A stretch of DNA of 64,000 nucleotides. It comes from Azorinus chamasolen. Lineage: Eukaryota > Mollusca > Bivalvia > Cardiida > Solecurtidae. Shown here in pieces: positions 1-13,400 of this stretch. Under the pieces are notes generated by a model that saw nothing but the letters and a program-made list of their open reading frames with translations, was not told where the DNA came from and did not search any database. Positions within the stretch are counted from its first letter, which is position 1; each line of letters opens with the position of its first letter. The stretch lies in assembly GCA_963576725.1 (NCBI GenBank), contig OY755246.1:71230371-71294370 (forward strand), given 5' to 3'. The translations under genes were made by a program, and so were the position numbers.

Positions 1-455
1 CCCTGATGCCAATTGTTCTGTGTTGTGTATAACCCTGATGCCAATTGTTCTGTGTTGTGTATAACCCTGATGTCAATTGTTGTGTGTTGTGTTTTGTTGC
101 TAGAGTACTGAATCTTGTAGCCTTGTTGCTAGAGTACTGAATCTTGTAGAGTACTGGATCTTGTAGCCTTTTTGCTAGAGTACTGAATCGTGTAGCCTTA
201 TTGCTAGAGTTGTAGCCTTTTTGCTAGAGTACTGAATCTTGTAGCCTTGTTGCTAGAGTACTGAACCTTGTAGCCTTGTTGCTAGAGTACTGAATCTTGT
301 AGCCTTTTTGCTAGAGTACTGAATCTTGTAGCCTTATTGCTAGAGTACTGAACCTTCAACTATTATCCAACTTTATTGCTAGAGTACTGAATCTTGTAGC
401 CTTGTTGCTAGAGTACTGAATCTTGTAGCCTTGTTGCTAGAGTACTGAATCTTGT
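1..455. repeat. Two minisatellites (32-bp x3, then 29-bp x~12)
   Basis: Positions 1-94 hold three near-identical 32-bp units (CCCTGATGCCAATTGTTCTG...). Positions 95-455 hold a 29-bp unit containing TTGCTAGAGTACTGAATCTT, with single-base variants and partial units. It lies in an RFWD3 intron. Confidence 0.9.
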
Positions 456-1362
456 TTAAGAATCACCTTGTAAAACACTTCAATAGTTTGTTATTTTGTA
501 TACAAAATGGTTTATGATCAATGAGTATTGAACTGTTGTCCAACTGGGTTCCTGTTTTAAATAAAATACTCTGATAATCTATTATATAAAGACTATGGCC
601 TACTTTTTGAATATTAAATCCATCGGATCTTGTGGTCACTCACTTCTGCAAGAAGCTTTTAAACATTTTTAGCTCATCTATTTTCCAAAAAAAGAGCTAT
701 TGTCTTATCTCTGGCATCCGTGTCGTCATTGTTGTTGTTCAGAAACTTCAACATTGGCTGTTACTTCTTTACTATTCGTGCAAAACCTATTAAACTTCAC
801 AGGCTTGTTCATCATCACAAGGGCTACAATCTGATGAAGGACAATAACTCTGTAAGGCTGTAAGGCTTTATATAAAGTTATGCCCCTTTATGAACTTAGG
901 AAACTTTAAGATTTTTATTCATTTTGAAACAACTTTGAGATGTCTGTTATTTTGAGCAGCAGGGGTGTGACCTTGACATTTGAACTTTGACCTATTTTTT
1001 TTAAAAACTCTGACAAAAGGCTTTAAAGTTGGCTATTGTTTTAAAACTGTTCAAGCAAATCGTATGACACTTCATGCACTTGTTCACGATCACCAGGGCT
1101 ACATAACTCTGTAAGGCTTTATTTTTATAAAGTTATGATGCCCCTTTGTGGACCCAATTGAACAGACGAGTGTTGGCACCCGCATATGGTGTGCTTGTTT
1201 TATAACCAATGCATATATTATGATCAAGGTCAATAACATATTCAAATGTACTGAAATTTGTTTCAACATATGATGAATTCTGCTGTGCAGGAGTAGGGGA
1301 TTATGACTGAGTATATCCTGTGTGAATATAAATGTGGATCATTTTGATACTGTTTGTTTTAG
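456..1362. other. RFWD3 intron, no gene seen
   Basis: AT-rich sequence with pieces of dispersed repeats (phrases such as GGGCTACATAACTCTGTAAGG occur twice in variant form at about 820 and 1090). No coding signal was recognised. Confidence 0.5.
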
Positions 1363-1464
1363 GCGGGCAACTGTCGAGTTATGGCATACTGTCCATCCCT
1401 GGCCACACTTGTAGCCTCTCAGCCGTCATCCAGTCCTCTCTTTCCTGGATTTGGAGTGAAAAAG
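1363..1464 (+). CDS. RFWD3: RFWD3 exon A (34 codons)
   Basis: Acceptor TTTTAG precedes 1363 and donor GTAAAT follows 1464. It is read in phase 0 at both ends and encodes AGNCRVMAYCPSLATLVASQ followed by PSSSPLFPGFGVKK, which matches the start of the RFWD3 WD40 region (a blade ending PGFGVK). It is too short to appear as a long open frame; it was found by homology and by its phase match to the exon at 5945. Confidence 0.85.
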
Positions 1465-4400
1465 GTAAATTCTTGGAGCAGCCATGAGTTTTCTTGAAAC
1501 ATTGAAAAAAAATATTATTGTTTCAAGCATCACTTTTCAATGTGTTTTATGAACCCATTATTGGACAAATGTTCTTGTAGAAATAATGAAATCATTAATA
1601 GTATATGGTTGAATCTTTATGATGGCATATGAACACAGTAAGTTTTACTGCAACCCATTATTTTGTGTTGTATTATTGACTGGGACTATGACAGTTTATA
1701 CTGTGACCCATTTCTGTGACCCATTTGTGTATTATTGACTGGGACTAAGAGAGTTTGTACAGTGAACCATTTGTGTATTATTGACTGGGACTATGGGAGT
1801 TTGTACAGTGAACCATTTGTCTATTATTGACTGGGACTAAGAGAGTTTGTACAGTGAACCATTTATGTATTACTGACTGGGACTATGGGAGTTTATACTG
1901 TGACCCATTTGTGTATTATTGACTGGTACTATGAGAGTTTATACTGTGACCCATTTGTGTATTACTGACTGGGACTATGGGAGTTTATACAGTGAACCAT
2001 TTGTGTATTATTGACTGGTACTATGAGAGTTTATACTGTGACCCATTTGTGTATTACTGACTGGGACTATGAGAGTTTATACAGTGAACCATTTGTGTAT
2101 TATTGACTGGGGCTATGAGAGTTTATACTGTGACCCATTTGTGTATTATTGACTGGGACTATGAGAGTTTATACAGTGAACCATTTGTCTATTATTGACT
2201 GGGACTATGGGAGGTTATACTGTAAACCATTTGTGTATTACTGACTGGGACTATGGGAGGTTATACTGTGACCCATTGTGTATTACTGACTGGGACTATG
2301 AGAGTTTATACAATGAACCATTTGTGTATTACTGACTGGGACTATGGGAGTTTATACAGTGAACCATTTGTGTATTATTGACTGGGACTATGAGAGGTTA
2401 TACTGTGAACCATTTGTGTATTACTGACTGGGACTATGGGAGTTTATACAGTGAACCATTTGTGTATTATTGACTGGGACTATGGGAGTTTATACTGTGA
2501 CCCATTGTGTATTACTGACTGGGACTATGAGAGTTTATACAGTGAACCATTTGTGTATTATTGACTGGTACTATGAGAGTTTATACTGTGACCCATTGTG
2601 TATTACTGACTGGGACTATGGGAGTTTATACAGTGAACCATTTGTGTATTACTGACTGGGACTATGAGAGTTTATACAGTGAACCATTTGTGTATTATTG
2701 ACTGGGACTATGAGAGTTTATACTGTGACCCATTTGTGTATTACTGACTGGGACTATGAGAGTTTATACAGTGAACCATTTGTGTATTATTGACTGGTAC
2801 TATGAGAGTTTATACTGTGACCCATTGTGTATTATTGACTGGGACTATGGGAGTTTATACAGTGAACCATTTGTGTATTATTGACTGGGACTATGAGAGT
2901 TTATACTGTGACCCATTTGTGTTGTATTATTGACTGGGGCTATTAGAGTTTATACTGTTTAGCCATATGTGTTGTATTATTGACTTGGACCATAAGTATG
3001 ACAGTTTATACTGTGACCCATTTGTGTATTATTGACTGGGACTAAGAGAGTTTATACAGTGAACCATTTGTGTATTATTGACTGGGACTATGAGAGTTTA
3101 TACTGTGACCCATTGTGTATTACTGACTGGGACTATGGGAGTTTATACAGTGAACCATTTGTGTATTATTGACTGGTACTATGAGAGTTTATACTGTGAC
3201 CCATTTGTGTATTATTGACTGGGACTATGAGAGTTTATACAGTGAACCATTTGTGTATTATTGACTGGGACTATGGGAGTTTATACAGTGACCCATTGTG
3301 TATTACTGACTGGGACTATGGGAATTTATACTGTGACCCATTGTGTATTACTGACTGGGACTATGGGAGTTTATACTGTGACCCATTGTGTATTACTGAC
3401 TGGGACTATGAGAGTTTATACTGTGACCCATTTGTGTTGTATTATTGACTGGGACTATTAGAGTTTATACTGTTTTGCCATATGTGTTGTATTATTGACT
3501 TGGACCATAAGTATGACAGTTTATACTGCAAGCCATTTGTGTTGTATTATTGACTTGGACCTAAGTATGACAGTTTATATTATTATACCTCAATTTCATT
3601 TACAATGTTAATTTCCCATAGGCCACCGTGACATAGAAATACTGTCAGGCTCAGCGGGAAAAAAATTACTGCCGGAAAAATACTGTCTCCCGCTACCATA
3701 TGCACGGAACATCTAGATAATCAAGCGCTTATTAAATGATGTGTGTGATGTCATCCGATGACGTCATCGACTGACGTCATCTGACGCTTGCAATTTGATC
3801 ATCAAACGGCATTATGGCAATTGCTTTGTTTTATGTTTATATATTTGAGAAATGTGAAGTTATACTATTTCGGAGGAGGCTCTGTCAAGATTGGACAGTG
3901 AAAAGGGCTCGGTCAGTACTTATAATGAATAGAAATGTGAAGCTGTTCCACAATTTGTAAGCACCGAGTCGCTCTATAACTTTTGTTTAAAACTGTTTAT
4001 TGTTGTCATTGAATAAATATTTTTGCTGACGAAATTGATTGGGCTGTTCGGTATAATAAAATAAATATCACATCCCATGGAGAGCTAACGCCTCGGTGAA
4101 CATTACCAACCTCGGGTTGACAATACGTGCTGTCACTCTCCATGGGATGTGATATTTTTATACTGTAAGCCATTTGTGTTGTATTATTGACTTGGACCAT
4201 ACGTATGACAGTTTATACTGTAAGCCATTTGTGTTGTATGATAGACTTGGACCATAAGTATGACAATTTATACTGTAAGCTGTTTGTGTTGTATTATTTA
4301 CTTGGGCCATAAGTATGACAGTTTATACTGTAAGCTGTTTGTGTTGTATTATTGACTTGGGCCATAAGTATGACAGTTTATACTGTAAGCCGTTTGTGTG

Positions 4401-7400
4401 GTATGATAGACTCGGACCATAAGTATGACAGTTTATACTGTAAGCTGTGTGTGTTGTATGATAGACTTGGACCATAAGTATGACAGTTTATACTGTAAGC
4501 TGTTTGTGTTGTATTATTGACTGGGACTATTAGAGTTTATACTGTAAGCCATATGTGTTGTATTATTGACTTGGACCATAAGTATGACAGTTTATACTGT
4601 AAGCCGTTTGTGTTGTATTATTGATTGGACCATAAGTATGACAGTTTATACTGTAAGCCATATGTGTTGTATTATTGACTTGGACCATAAGTATGACAGT
4701 TTATACTGTAAGCTGTTTGTGTTGTATTATTGACTGGGACTATTAGAGTTTATACTGTTTTGCCATATGTATTGTATTATTGACTTGGACCATAAGTATG
4801 ACAGTTTATACTGTAAGCCATATATGTTGTATTATTGACTTGGACCATAAGTATGACAGTTTATACTGTTTTGCCATATGTGTTGTATTATTGACTTGGA
4901 CCATAAGTATGACAGTTTATACTGTAAGCCGTTTGTGTTGTATTATTGACTTGGACCATAAGTATGACAGTTTATACTGTAAGCTGTTTGTGTTGTATTA
5001 TTGACTTGGGCCATAAGTATGACAGTTTATACTGTAAGCCGTTTGTGTGGTATGATAGACTCGGACCATAAGTATGACAGTTTATACTGTAAGCTGTGTG
5101 TGTTGTATGATAGACTTGGACCATAAGTATGACAGTTTATACTGTAAGCTGTTTGTGTTGTATTATTGACTGGGACTATTAGAGTTTATACTGTAAGCCA
5201 TATGTGTTGTATTATTGACTTGGACCATAAGTATGACAGTTTATACTGTAAGCCGTTTGTGTTGTATTATTGATTGGACCATAAGTATGACAGTTTATAC
5301 TGTAAGCCATATGTGTTGTATTATTGACTTGGACCATAAGTATGACAGTTTATACTGTAAGCTGTTTGTGTTGTATTATTGACTGGGACTATTAGAGTTT
5401 ATACTGTTTTGCCATATGTATTGTATTATTGACTTGGACCATAAGTATGACAGTTTATACTGTAAGCCATATATGTTGTATTATTGACTTGGACCATAAG
5501 TATGACAGTTTATACTGTAAGCCATATGTGTTGTATTATTGACTTGGACCATAAGTATGACAGTTTATACTGTAAGCCATATGTGTTGTATTATTGACTT
5601 GGACCATAAGTATGACAGTTTATACTCTAAGCAATTTGTGTTGTATGATAAACTTGGACCATAAGTATGACAGTTTATACTGTAAGCTGTTTGTGTTGTA
5701 CTATTGACCTGGACCATAGGTATAAGAGTTTATACTGTGACCTATTTGTGTACCAGAACCCTTTTGATCAAGGTCTGCACAAATTATTTTCCATAAACTC
5801 ATGGACAAAAACTTTGAGAAACAATCCTCAAAATGAAAATTAGATTAATTCAAAACACACACTTTGAAAAGTTCATTGAGAAAAAGAGGTGAAAATGAGT
5901 TTAACTATAAATGAATATTGTGGCATGATTGGAATCATTTTCAGATCAATGTTATGGATTTTAAGACATGCCAGTACCTGACGATACACTCGAAGGCTAT
6001 ACGAGATGTGGCATTTCACCCTTCTGTCGAGGATGGTATGCTGCTGTCATGTGGTCTTGACAAGAAAGTCAAGATGACCAGTCTTCTCAGTAATGCTGTT
6101 GTTCAGTCGTAAGTATCTAGGCTGTATATTGGCTATTTATGTTATGGGCAGTGGGAAGTAGGAACACTCAGATATTTCAATGAGGATAAGCCAAGATGAG
6201 CTATCAGTGGAGATACTATAATTACTTTTAACCCATTACTTCATTACTCCATAAATACACCTTTTACTGCCTTTGTATACAGAGTAGGAGCTGTCTGACC
6301 AGGGTCTGATCTGCTTATGGCCTACTATAGATTTCGTTGTACAGTTTCTGCCATGGCCCAGTCTTCCTGTGTTCATATGCCGTTATGAAAATTCACCAAT
6401 TAAATGATATCGTCACTTTAACCAATTCACTCATAGGATATTTTTAGACCCCTGTTTGAATAAATCTACTGAAAAGGGTCATTTACTGGAAAAAGGAGAA
6501 TTTTAGAATTAGATAGTTTTGAAACCCTTGTGATAGGCATAAATATAAGGGAATGAGTTAATATTGACGATGTCAATCTTTGTTTCATGAATATTCATGG
6601 CGTACAGGGTTTATATTCAGACGTTCAATCTCCTCCCTCTAACTCTTTGTAACGATGAATAAATCAGTTTTGCGACATTTTTATGCCCCCAAGACTATTT
6701 GTCGCATTCAACTCCTGGTCCATGGGTCAAAGGTCAAGGTCACAGGGTACAATTTTGGGGGGCATTTGTCATGTGGCTGTAACAGCTCTTGTGATAACTT
6801 TAAACAAGATGGGCATACTACTTAGCAAGTATTGTAGACTAATTAAATGACTCATTCGGGAATGGTATGATCGGGGTCTGCACTGTTTGCCAAAGTTCAA
6901 GTATGGTGAAGATCAAATAAAAACTGTTTAACTTAGAGGATGGACAAAACTTTTGGATGCAGCCTGCCAATACCCATACTAACTGGAGCCATTTGGCCCA
7001 GATATTATAGCCCCACACACAAGATTTCATGAAATTCGGTGAAGATCAGATGAAAACTGGGTGACTAAGAGAGCAGACAAGGCTAAAGTAGGCAATGTTT
7101 GCTAATACAAGGCCCACAACTTTAAAGTTCTTTGGGCCATTTGGCTGGTAATCAAACTTGGCCTAGATACTATGACTACACACAACTTCATGAAGTTTGG
7201 ACCCCTGGAGCTCTTTTTCCCCTTGTGTTCTATTTCCCCTTGTGCTCTTGTTCATGCTATATAGAACATTGATTTATGTTCTACATCTATTGTCTGACTG
7301 TCAATCATACTGTTACTGTTTCTGTATTTCATTCTTTATTAATTCCCTGCCAAAGGTACAGGGATATTGTTTTGGGTTTGTCCGTCCTTCCATCAGTCTT

Positions 7401-10400
7401 TCCATCCTTCCATCCAATGCCTTATCTCTTTAATGGATAGACAGAATTCAATGAAACTCAACATGAATAATTGTTATCACTGAGGCATAATTCCCATGTA
7501 TAACTTTTCCAAATCACTTGCGGCATTCAGGAGTAATGGCCTTTTTTATGCAAAAATCACATATTTTTCCTGTCCGATGCCATATCTCTCAGGGTTGCCA
7601 CGCGTTAGGGAAAATTTAGGGAAATTTAAAATTGTTCAAGGTCAGGGGATTGTCAGGTATAGCATAATTTTCCTTAAAAATATAACATAATTTATGACAG
7701 AAAGACCAAAAGTCGCAATGTAACATGTCGGGGAAATTTAAAATTATGTCAGTGAAATGTCAGGGAATTGTCAGGGAATTCTGTTTCCTCTCATTTGTGG
7801 CAACCCTGGTGGCATGTAGGAGTTATTGCCCTTTTATATGCAAAAATCACATTTTTTTTCCTGTTTGATGCCATATCTCTGTTACGGAATTCAATGAAAC
7901 TTGACATGAATATTTATCACTTGGGCACCGTTCCCATGTATTACTTTTCTAGATCACTTGTGCCATAAAAGAGTTATTGCCCGTTGATACGCAAAAATCA
8001 CATATTTTTTTCTGTCCAATGCCATATCTCTGTAACAGAATTTGATGAAACTCAACCTGAGTATTTGTTATCACCATGACTCATTCAGTATCAAAACATG
8101 TACACTATTATTTTATTAGATTGCCGTAGAAAGCAGTGATTTGTCCCAATATTCATAAAGTTGGTCAAAATATCTATTTAAGGTTTTAGTATGCTTTAAA
8201 GGCAAATTCATGTAAAAAATAATGACATCATGAATATTAATTAGAATAACTGGTAAAATAGCACATGGACACAGGAAATTTTGGCATAAACTGTAGAGTC
8301 ATGTTGGCTGTGGCATAAACTGTAGAGTATGTTGGCCGTGGCATAAACTGTAGAGTATGTTGGCCGTGGCATAAACTGTAGAGTATGTTGGCCGTGGCAT
8401 AAACTGTAGAGTATGTTGGCCGTGGCATAAACTGTAGAGTATGTTGGCCGTGGCATAAACTGTAGAGTATGTTGGCCGTGGCATAAACTGTAGAGTATGT
8501 TGGCCGTGGCATAAACTGTAGAGTCATGTTGGCCGTGGCATAAACTGTAGAGTATGATGGCCGTGGCATAAACTGTAGAGTATGTTGGCCGTGGCATAAA
8601 CTGTAGAGTATGTTGGCCGTGGCATAAACTGTAGAGTATGTTGGCCGTGGCATAAACTGTAGAGTATGTTGGCCGTGGCATAAACTGTAGAGTATGTTGG
8701 CCGTGGCATAAACTGTAGAGTCATGTTATATCATAAGCAAACAGAGCAGACGTTGATCAGATTGCTCCAGTAGGAGCTGTCTGATCTGGGTTTACTCTGT
8801 TTGCGAATGCATAGAAAGGCGTATTTATGGAGGAAAGGGTTAATGCTGAAAAATGTGCTGAATGTATATTTGAATATCCATGAAAATGTATTTATTTTGT
8901 AGATATGACACTCCTCTGCCAGCTTGGAGTTGCGTGTGGAATGCAGATGATAGGAACTACTTTTATGCGGGCCTGCAGAATGGACTTGTTCTGGAGTTTG
9001 ATATTCGTAACACGGAGGGACCTGTGGTAGAGCTAAACAAGGAGGGAAGTCGTTCACCTGTGGCTTCATTGCTGTACATGAACAGTGATATGAGGGCAGA
9101 TTTTAGGTACATTATGGCTAAATGTCTTAGCATAGTCGTTTATGAGATGAAAATGGTTCTGTAAAATCTGTCAGATCAACATGTCTTTGGAGAAGACCTA
9201 AATTTATAACATGCAGAAATATTAGATGAAGACCATTGTACCAGTGTAATAATTGACTTGGTAATTATTATATAACCTGTTGTTTCTACAGTCTATAGAG
9301 CAAACTAGAGATGACTTGGGTAAACAGTTTGGACCCAGGGCAGATACAGAGATGACTTGGGTAAACAGTTTGGACCCAGGACAGATACAGAGATGACTTG
9401 GGTAAACAGTTTGGACCCAGGACAGATACAGAGATGACTTGGGTAAACAGTTTGGACCCAGGGCAGATGCAGAGATGACTTGGGTAAACAGTTTGGACCC
9501 AGGGCAGATGCAGAGATGACTTGGGTAAACAGTTTGGACCCAGGGCAGATGCAGAGATGACTTGGGTAAACAGTTTGGACCCAGGGCAGATACAGAGATG
9601 ACTTGGGTAAACAGTTTGGACCCAGGGCAGATACAGAGATGACTTGGGTAAACAGTTTGGACCCAGGGCAGATACAGAGTTGACTTGGGTAAACAGTTTG
9701 GACCCAGGACAGATACAGAGATGACTTGGGTAAACAGTTTGGACCCAGGGCAGATACAGAGATGACTTGGGTAAACAGTTTGGACCAGAACTGTTAGACA
9801 CTCTGTCATAAATTGTTAGACACTCTGTCATGACACTCTGTCATAAACTGTTAGACACTCTGTCATTAGAAATGAAGGGAAACTGTTAGACTCTCTGTCA
9901 TTAGAAATGAAAGGAAACTGTTAGACACTCTGTCATGACACTATGTCATTAGAAATGAAGGGAAAAGTAGAAAACTCATCTAGGACAATTTGAGGAAGTT
10001 AATTATTTTGAAATGCTTTATAAGGTTGAGCGATATAGTAACACGAGTCGTTGACCAGGTCTGAAGTACCTTTGGGGTTTACAGTGTCAGTTAAGACTAG
10101 CCAACCCATCTCCGGGTCTACTTTTACATTTCTAGAAACAAAGTAAGCCCAGACTAGATTCATCCTGTTGGAGTTGTCTGACCAGGGTATACTGTGTTTG
10201 CTAATATGTATAGATAATTTCGTAATTACGAGCGGATGAGTGAAATTAGTAGTGTAGTTACTTACTGACTTGCCCTTGTATGTTGCATGCAAGAATTTAA
10301 TGTTTATTTTAGGTGGAGACTTGCATGTACATCATGAAGTAAACATTTAACATTCTCTGTAGTTTACTGAGTTGACTCAAGATGAGCCACCTAGTAACTT

Positions 10401-13400
10401 GGCATCTCATCAGGACCTGTTTGACACATCTCATCAGGATCTGTTTGACACATCTCATCAGGACCTGTTTGACACATCTCATCAGGACCTGTTTGACACA
10501 TCTCATCAGGACCTGTTTGACACTCTGTTTACTCCATAAATACACCTTTTAAAACAGAGTAGACCCCAGATCACTTGGCTCCTGTAGGAGCTGTCTGACC
10601 AGGGTCTGCTTATTATGTAATATAGATATGATTACAGTCTCTTCCATGGCCAAACATTTCTGTGTCCATGTGCTACTATAACATATAATCTAATTAATGC
10701 CCATGATATCATTATTTCTTACAGGAATATTCATGGAGTAAAGGGTTAAGCAAAATATTTTAGAATTGAACCAGGTGACATTTTTAGTCGGATTTTTCAA
10801 GAAAAATCTCGGCTTATAGTTTGGCGAAAACCGGGCGGGTGGCGTGCCATCGTTAACAAAACTTTAACATTGTGAACTTCTGAATTACTTAAGCTAGACC
10901 ATTCATATTTGGTATGCAGATATCTTAGGTGAAGGCCTTTCACTTGATACAAGGATACTTGAAATCAGGTCAAGGTCAAGGTTGCTATTTCCAAAACTTT
11001 GCAGGCTTTAACAAACTTTACTACTTCAAACTACAAATGCTAGGCAATTCATCTTTGGTATACAAATGGCTTTGGTAAAAGCCTTTCAGTAGATATAAAG
11101 ATATTTGAAATTAGGTCAAGGTCACTATTTTGACAAGTTGGCCATTATTGAAAAACTTCAACATTTTGTCTTAATTTCTGAACCACATATGCTAGACAAT
11201 TCATATATGGTATGGAGATATATTTGGTGAAAGCCTTTCAGTTGATACAAGGATACATGAAATTGGGTCAAGGTCAATGTCACTATTTTGAAAACTTGAC
11301 TGTTTTTAACCAACTTTAACATTTTGCTATAACTTCTGATCCACGAATTCACCTTTGCTATTCAGATAGCTTTGGTAAGGACCTTACAGATGACATTAAG
11401 ATACCTAAAATGAGGTCAAGGTCAAAGTCACTAGTTTGAAAACTTGGGCTGTCAATAAAATGTTGTTATAACTTCTGAACTACATGGGCTAGACAATTTA
11501 TATTGGGTATGCAGATAGCTTGGGTGAAGGTCTTTCAGTTGATACAAGGATACATGAAATTGTGTCAAGGTCAACACCAAACAATTCGGTTTTAATGCGT
11601 TTTCTGCATTTTTTGCTTGTTGTTGCATACAAAAGCTTCTAGAAGCATTGAAAGGGTTAAGCATATTTCCATTCATTTGATTGCAAAGACAAAAGGCAAT
11701 GGATACCGGAGTCCTTAGAAGAGTAGACCCAGATACAGCTCTTTTGTCTCGACCAAAACTCTCCTTGTTCACATGCCACTGTAAAAGAATTATTTGTTGT
11801 AGGAGTATTTATGAATTAAAGGCTTAACTTTGAGTCTTCATATTTCAGATCAGGTGGGCTCATGGTTGGCCAACTAGACAAGGTCAGCTTCTTTGAGAGT
11901 ATATCGAGTGACCAGCGACGTCTGCACTTACTACCCTTGGAGGGACTTTTGACCAGCTTGTGTTTTGAACCTCACACTCGTCATATTTTAGCCAGCTACC
12001 GTCCTACAGCGAAGCATGCAACCATCAGACACCAACTGTGTGAAATGTTCAGTCGTAACATCAGCACAGACCCTACTGTGATAGACAATGTATGCAGCTG
12101 TAATGTAGTCCACACATTCCATGGCGGGCGGACACAGACTGTGCTGTCCCGCTCAGTACTGCTGCCCCATCCCGGGGATGACAACAGACTGCTGGTGTGT
12201 GGTGGAGATGAAACTAACAACACAGTAAGGCAACACACGTCTAGTATATACAAATAATGGGAATGAACGGACATTTAACCCTTCACCTCATGAATATTCA
12301 TATATAAGAAATAATGACATCATGAATATGTAGTAGCTTAATTGATATTATGGTACATGTATATGAACACAGGAATTTTTACTATACCAGAATAGTTTAT
12401 CTTATCTATAAAATGCTACAAGCACACAGTGAAGGCCGTGATCAGGGTCGTTTGATCTGGATCTGCTCTGTTTGCTAAGGCATCTCTATGAGATGCAGTG
12501 TTGTTTCATGTACAGACATTTTTAGGACGTCTGGTGTTCTATACAAGATTGTGGAATTATTGCAGCATTAAATTTGTCACAAACTTTCTTCATCTTTAGC
12601 GGTAATCCTTTCAGACATATTCATTGTCACTGAAGAAATTATAATGAAGGGCCTTAGATTTTGCAATATAAATATATGAATATGAGTTATAGGAATAGGA
12701 ATATGAGTTATAGTTTCTGAAGACTGGTTCTATTTGAGACAGTTCCTATAGGAGCTGTCTGATGCTGGTCTGCACTGTTTCTTTTTTATTACAGGTCAGA
12801 TTTTTTCGCCTTTGCATGCCTTTGCAATGCGAGAAGATGCACACTAGACAGCTGCTATAGGAGTTGTATACTAGACAGCTGCTATAGGAGTTACATACTA
12901 GACAGCTGCTATAGGAGTTACATACAAGACAGCTGCTATAGGAGTTACATACTAGACAGCTGCTATAGGAGTTACATACAAGACAGCTGCTATAGGAGTT
13001 ACATACTAGACAGCTGCTATAGGAGTTACATACAAGACAGCTGCTATAGGAGTTACATACTAGACAGCTGCTATAGGCTATAGGAGTTACATACTAGACA
13101 GCTGCTATAGGAGTTACATACTAGACAGCTGCTATAGGAGTTGTATACTAGACAGCTGCTATAGGCTATAGGAGTTACATACTAGACAGCTGCTATAGGA
13201 GTTACATACAAGACAGCTGCTATAGGAGTTACATACTAGACAGCTGCTATAGGAGTTACATACAAGACAGCTGCTATAGGAGTTACATACTAGACAGCTG
13301 CTATAGGAGTTACATACAAGACAGCTGCTATAGGAGTTACATACTAGACAGCTGCTATAGGCTATAGGAGTTACATACTAGACAGCTGCTATAGGAGTTA

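Noticed and set aside
8237..8724. Four minus-strand frames of 61-146 codons with an MPRPTYSTVYATANI-like repeat
   Set aside because: They are produced by the 28-bp minisatellite, which lacks stops in several frames; no homology, no splice or start context.
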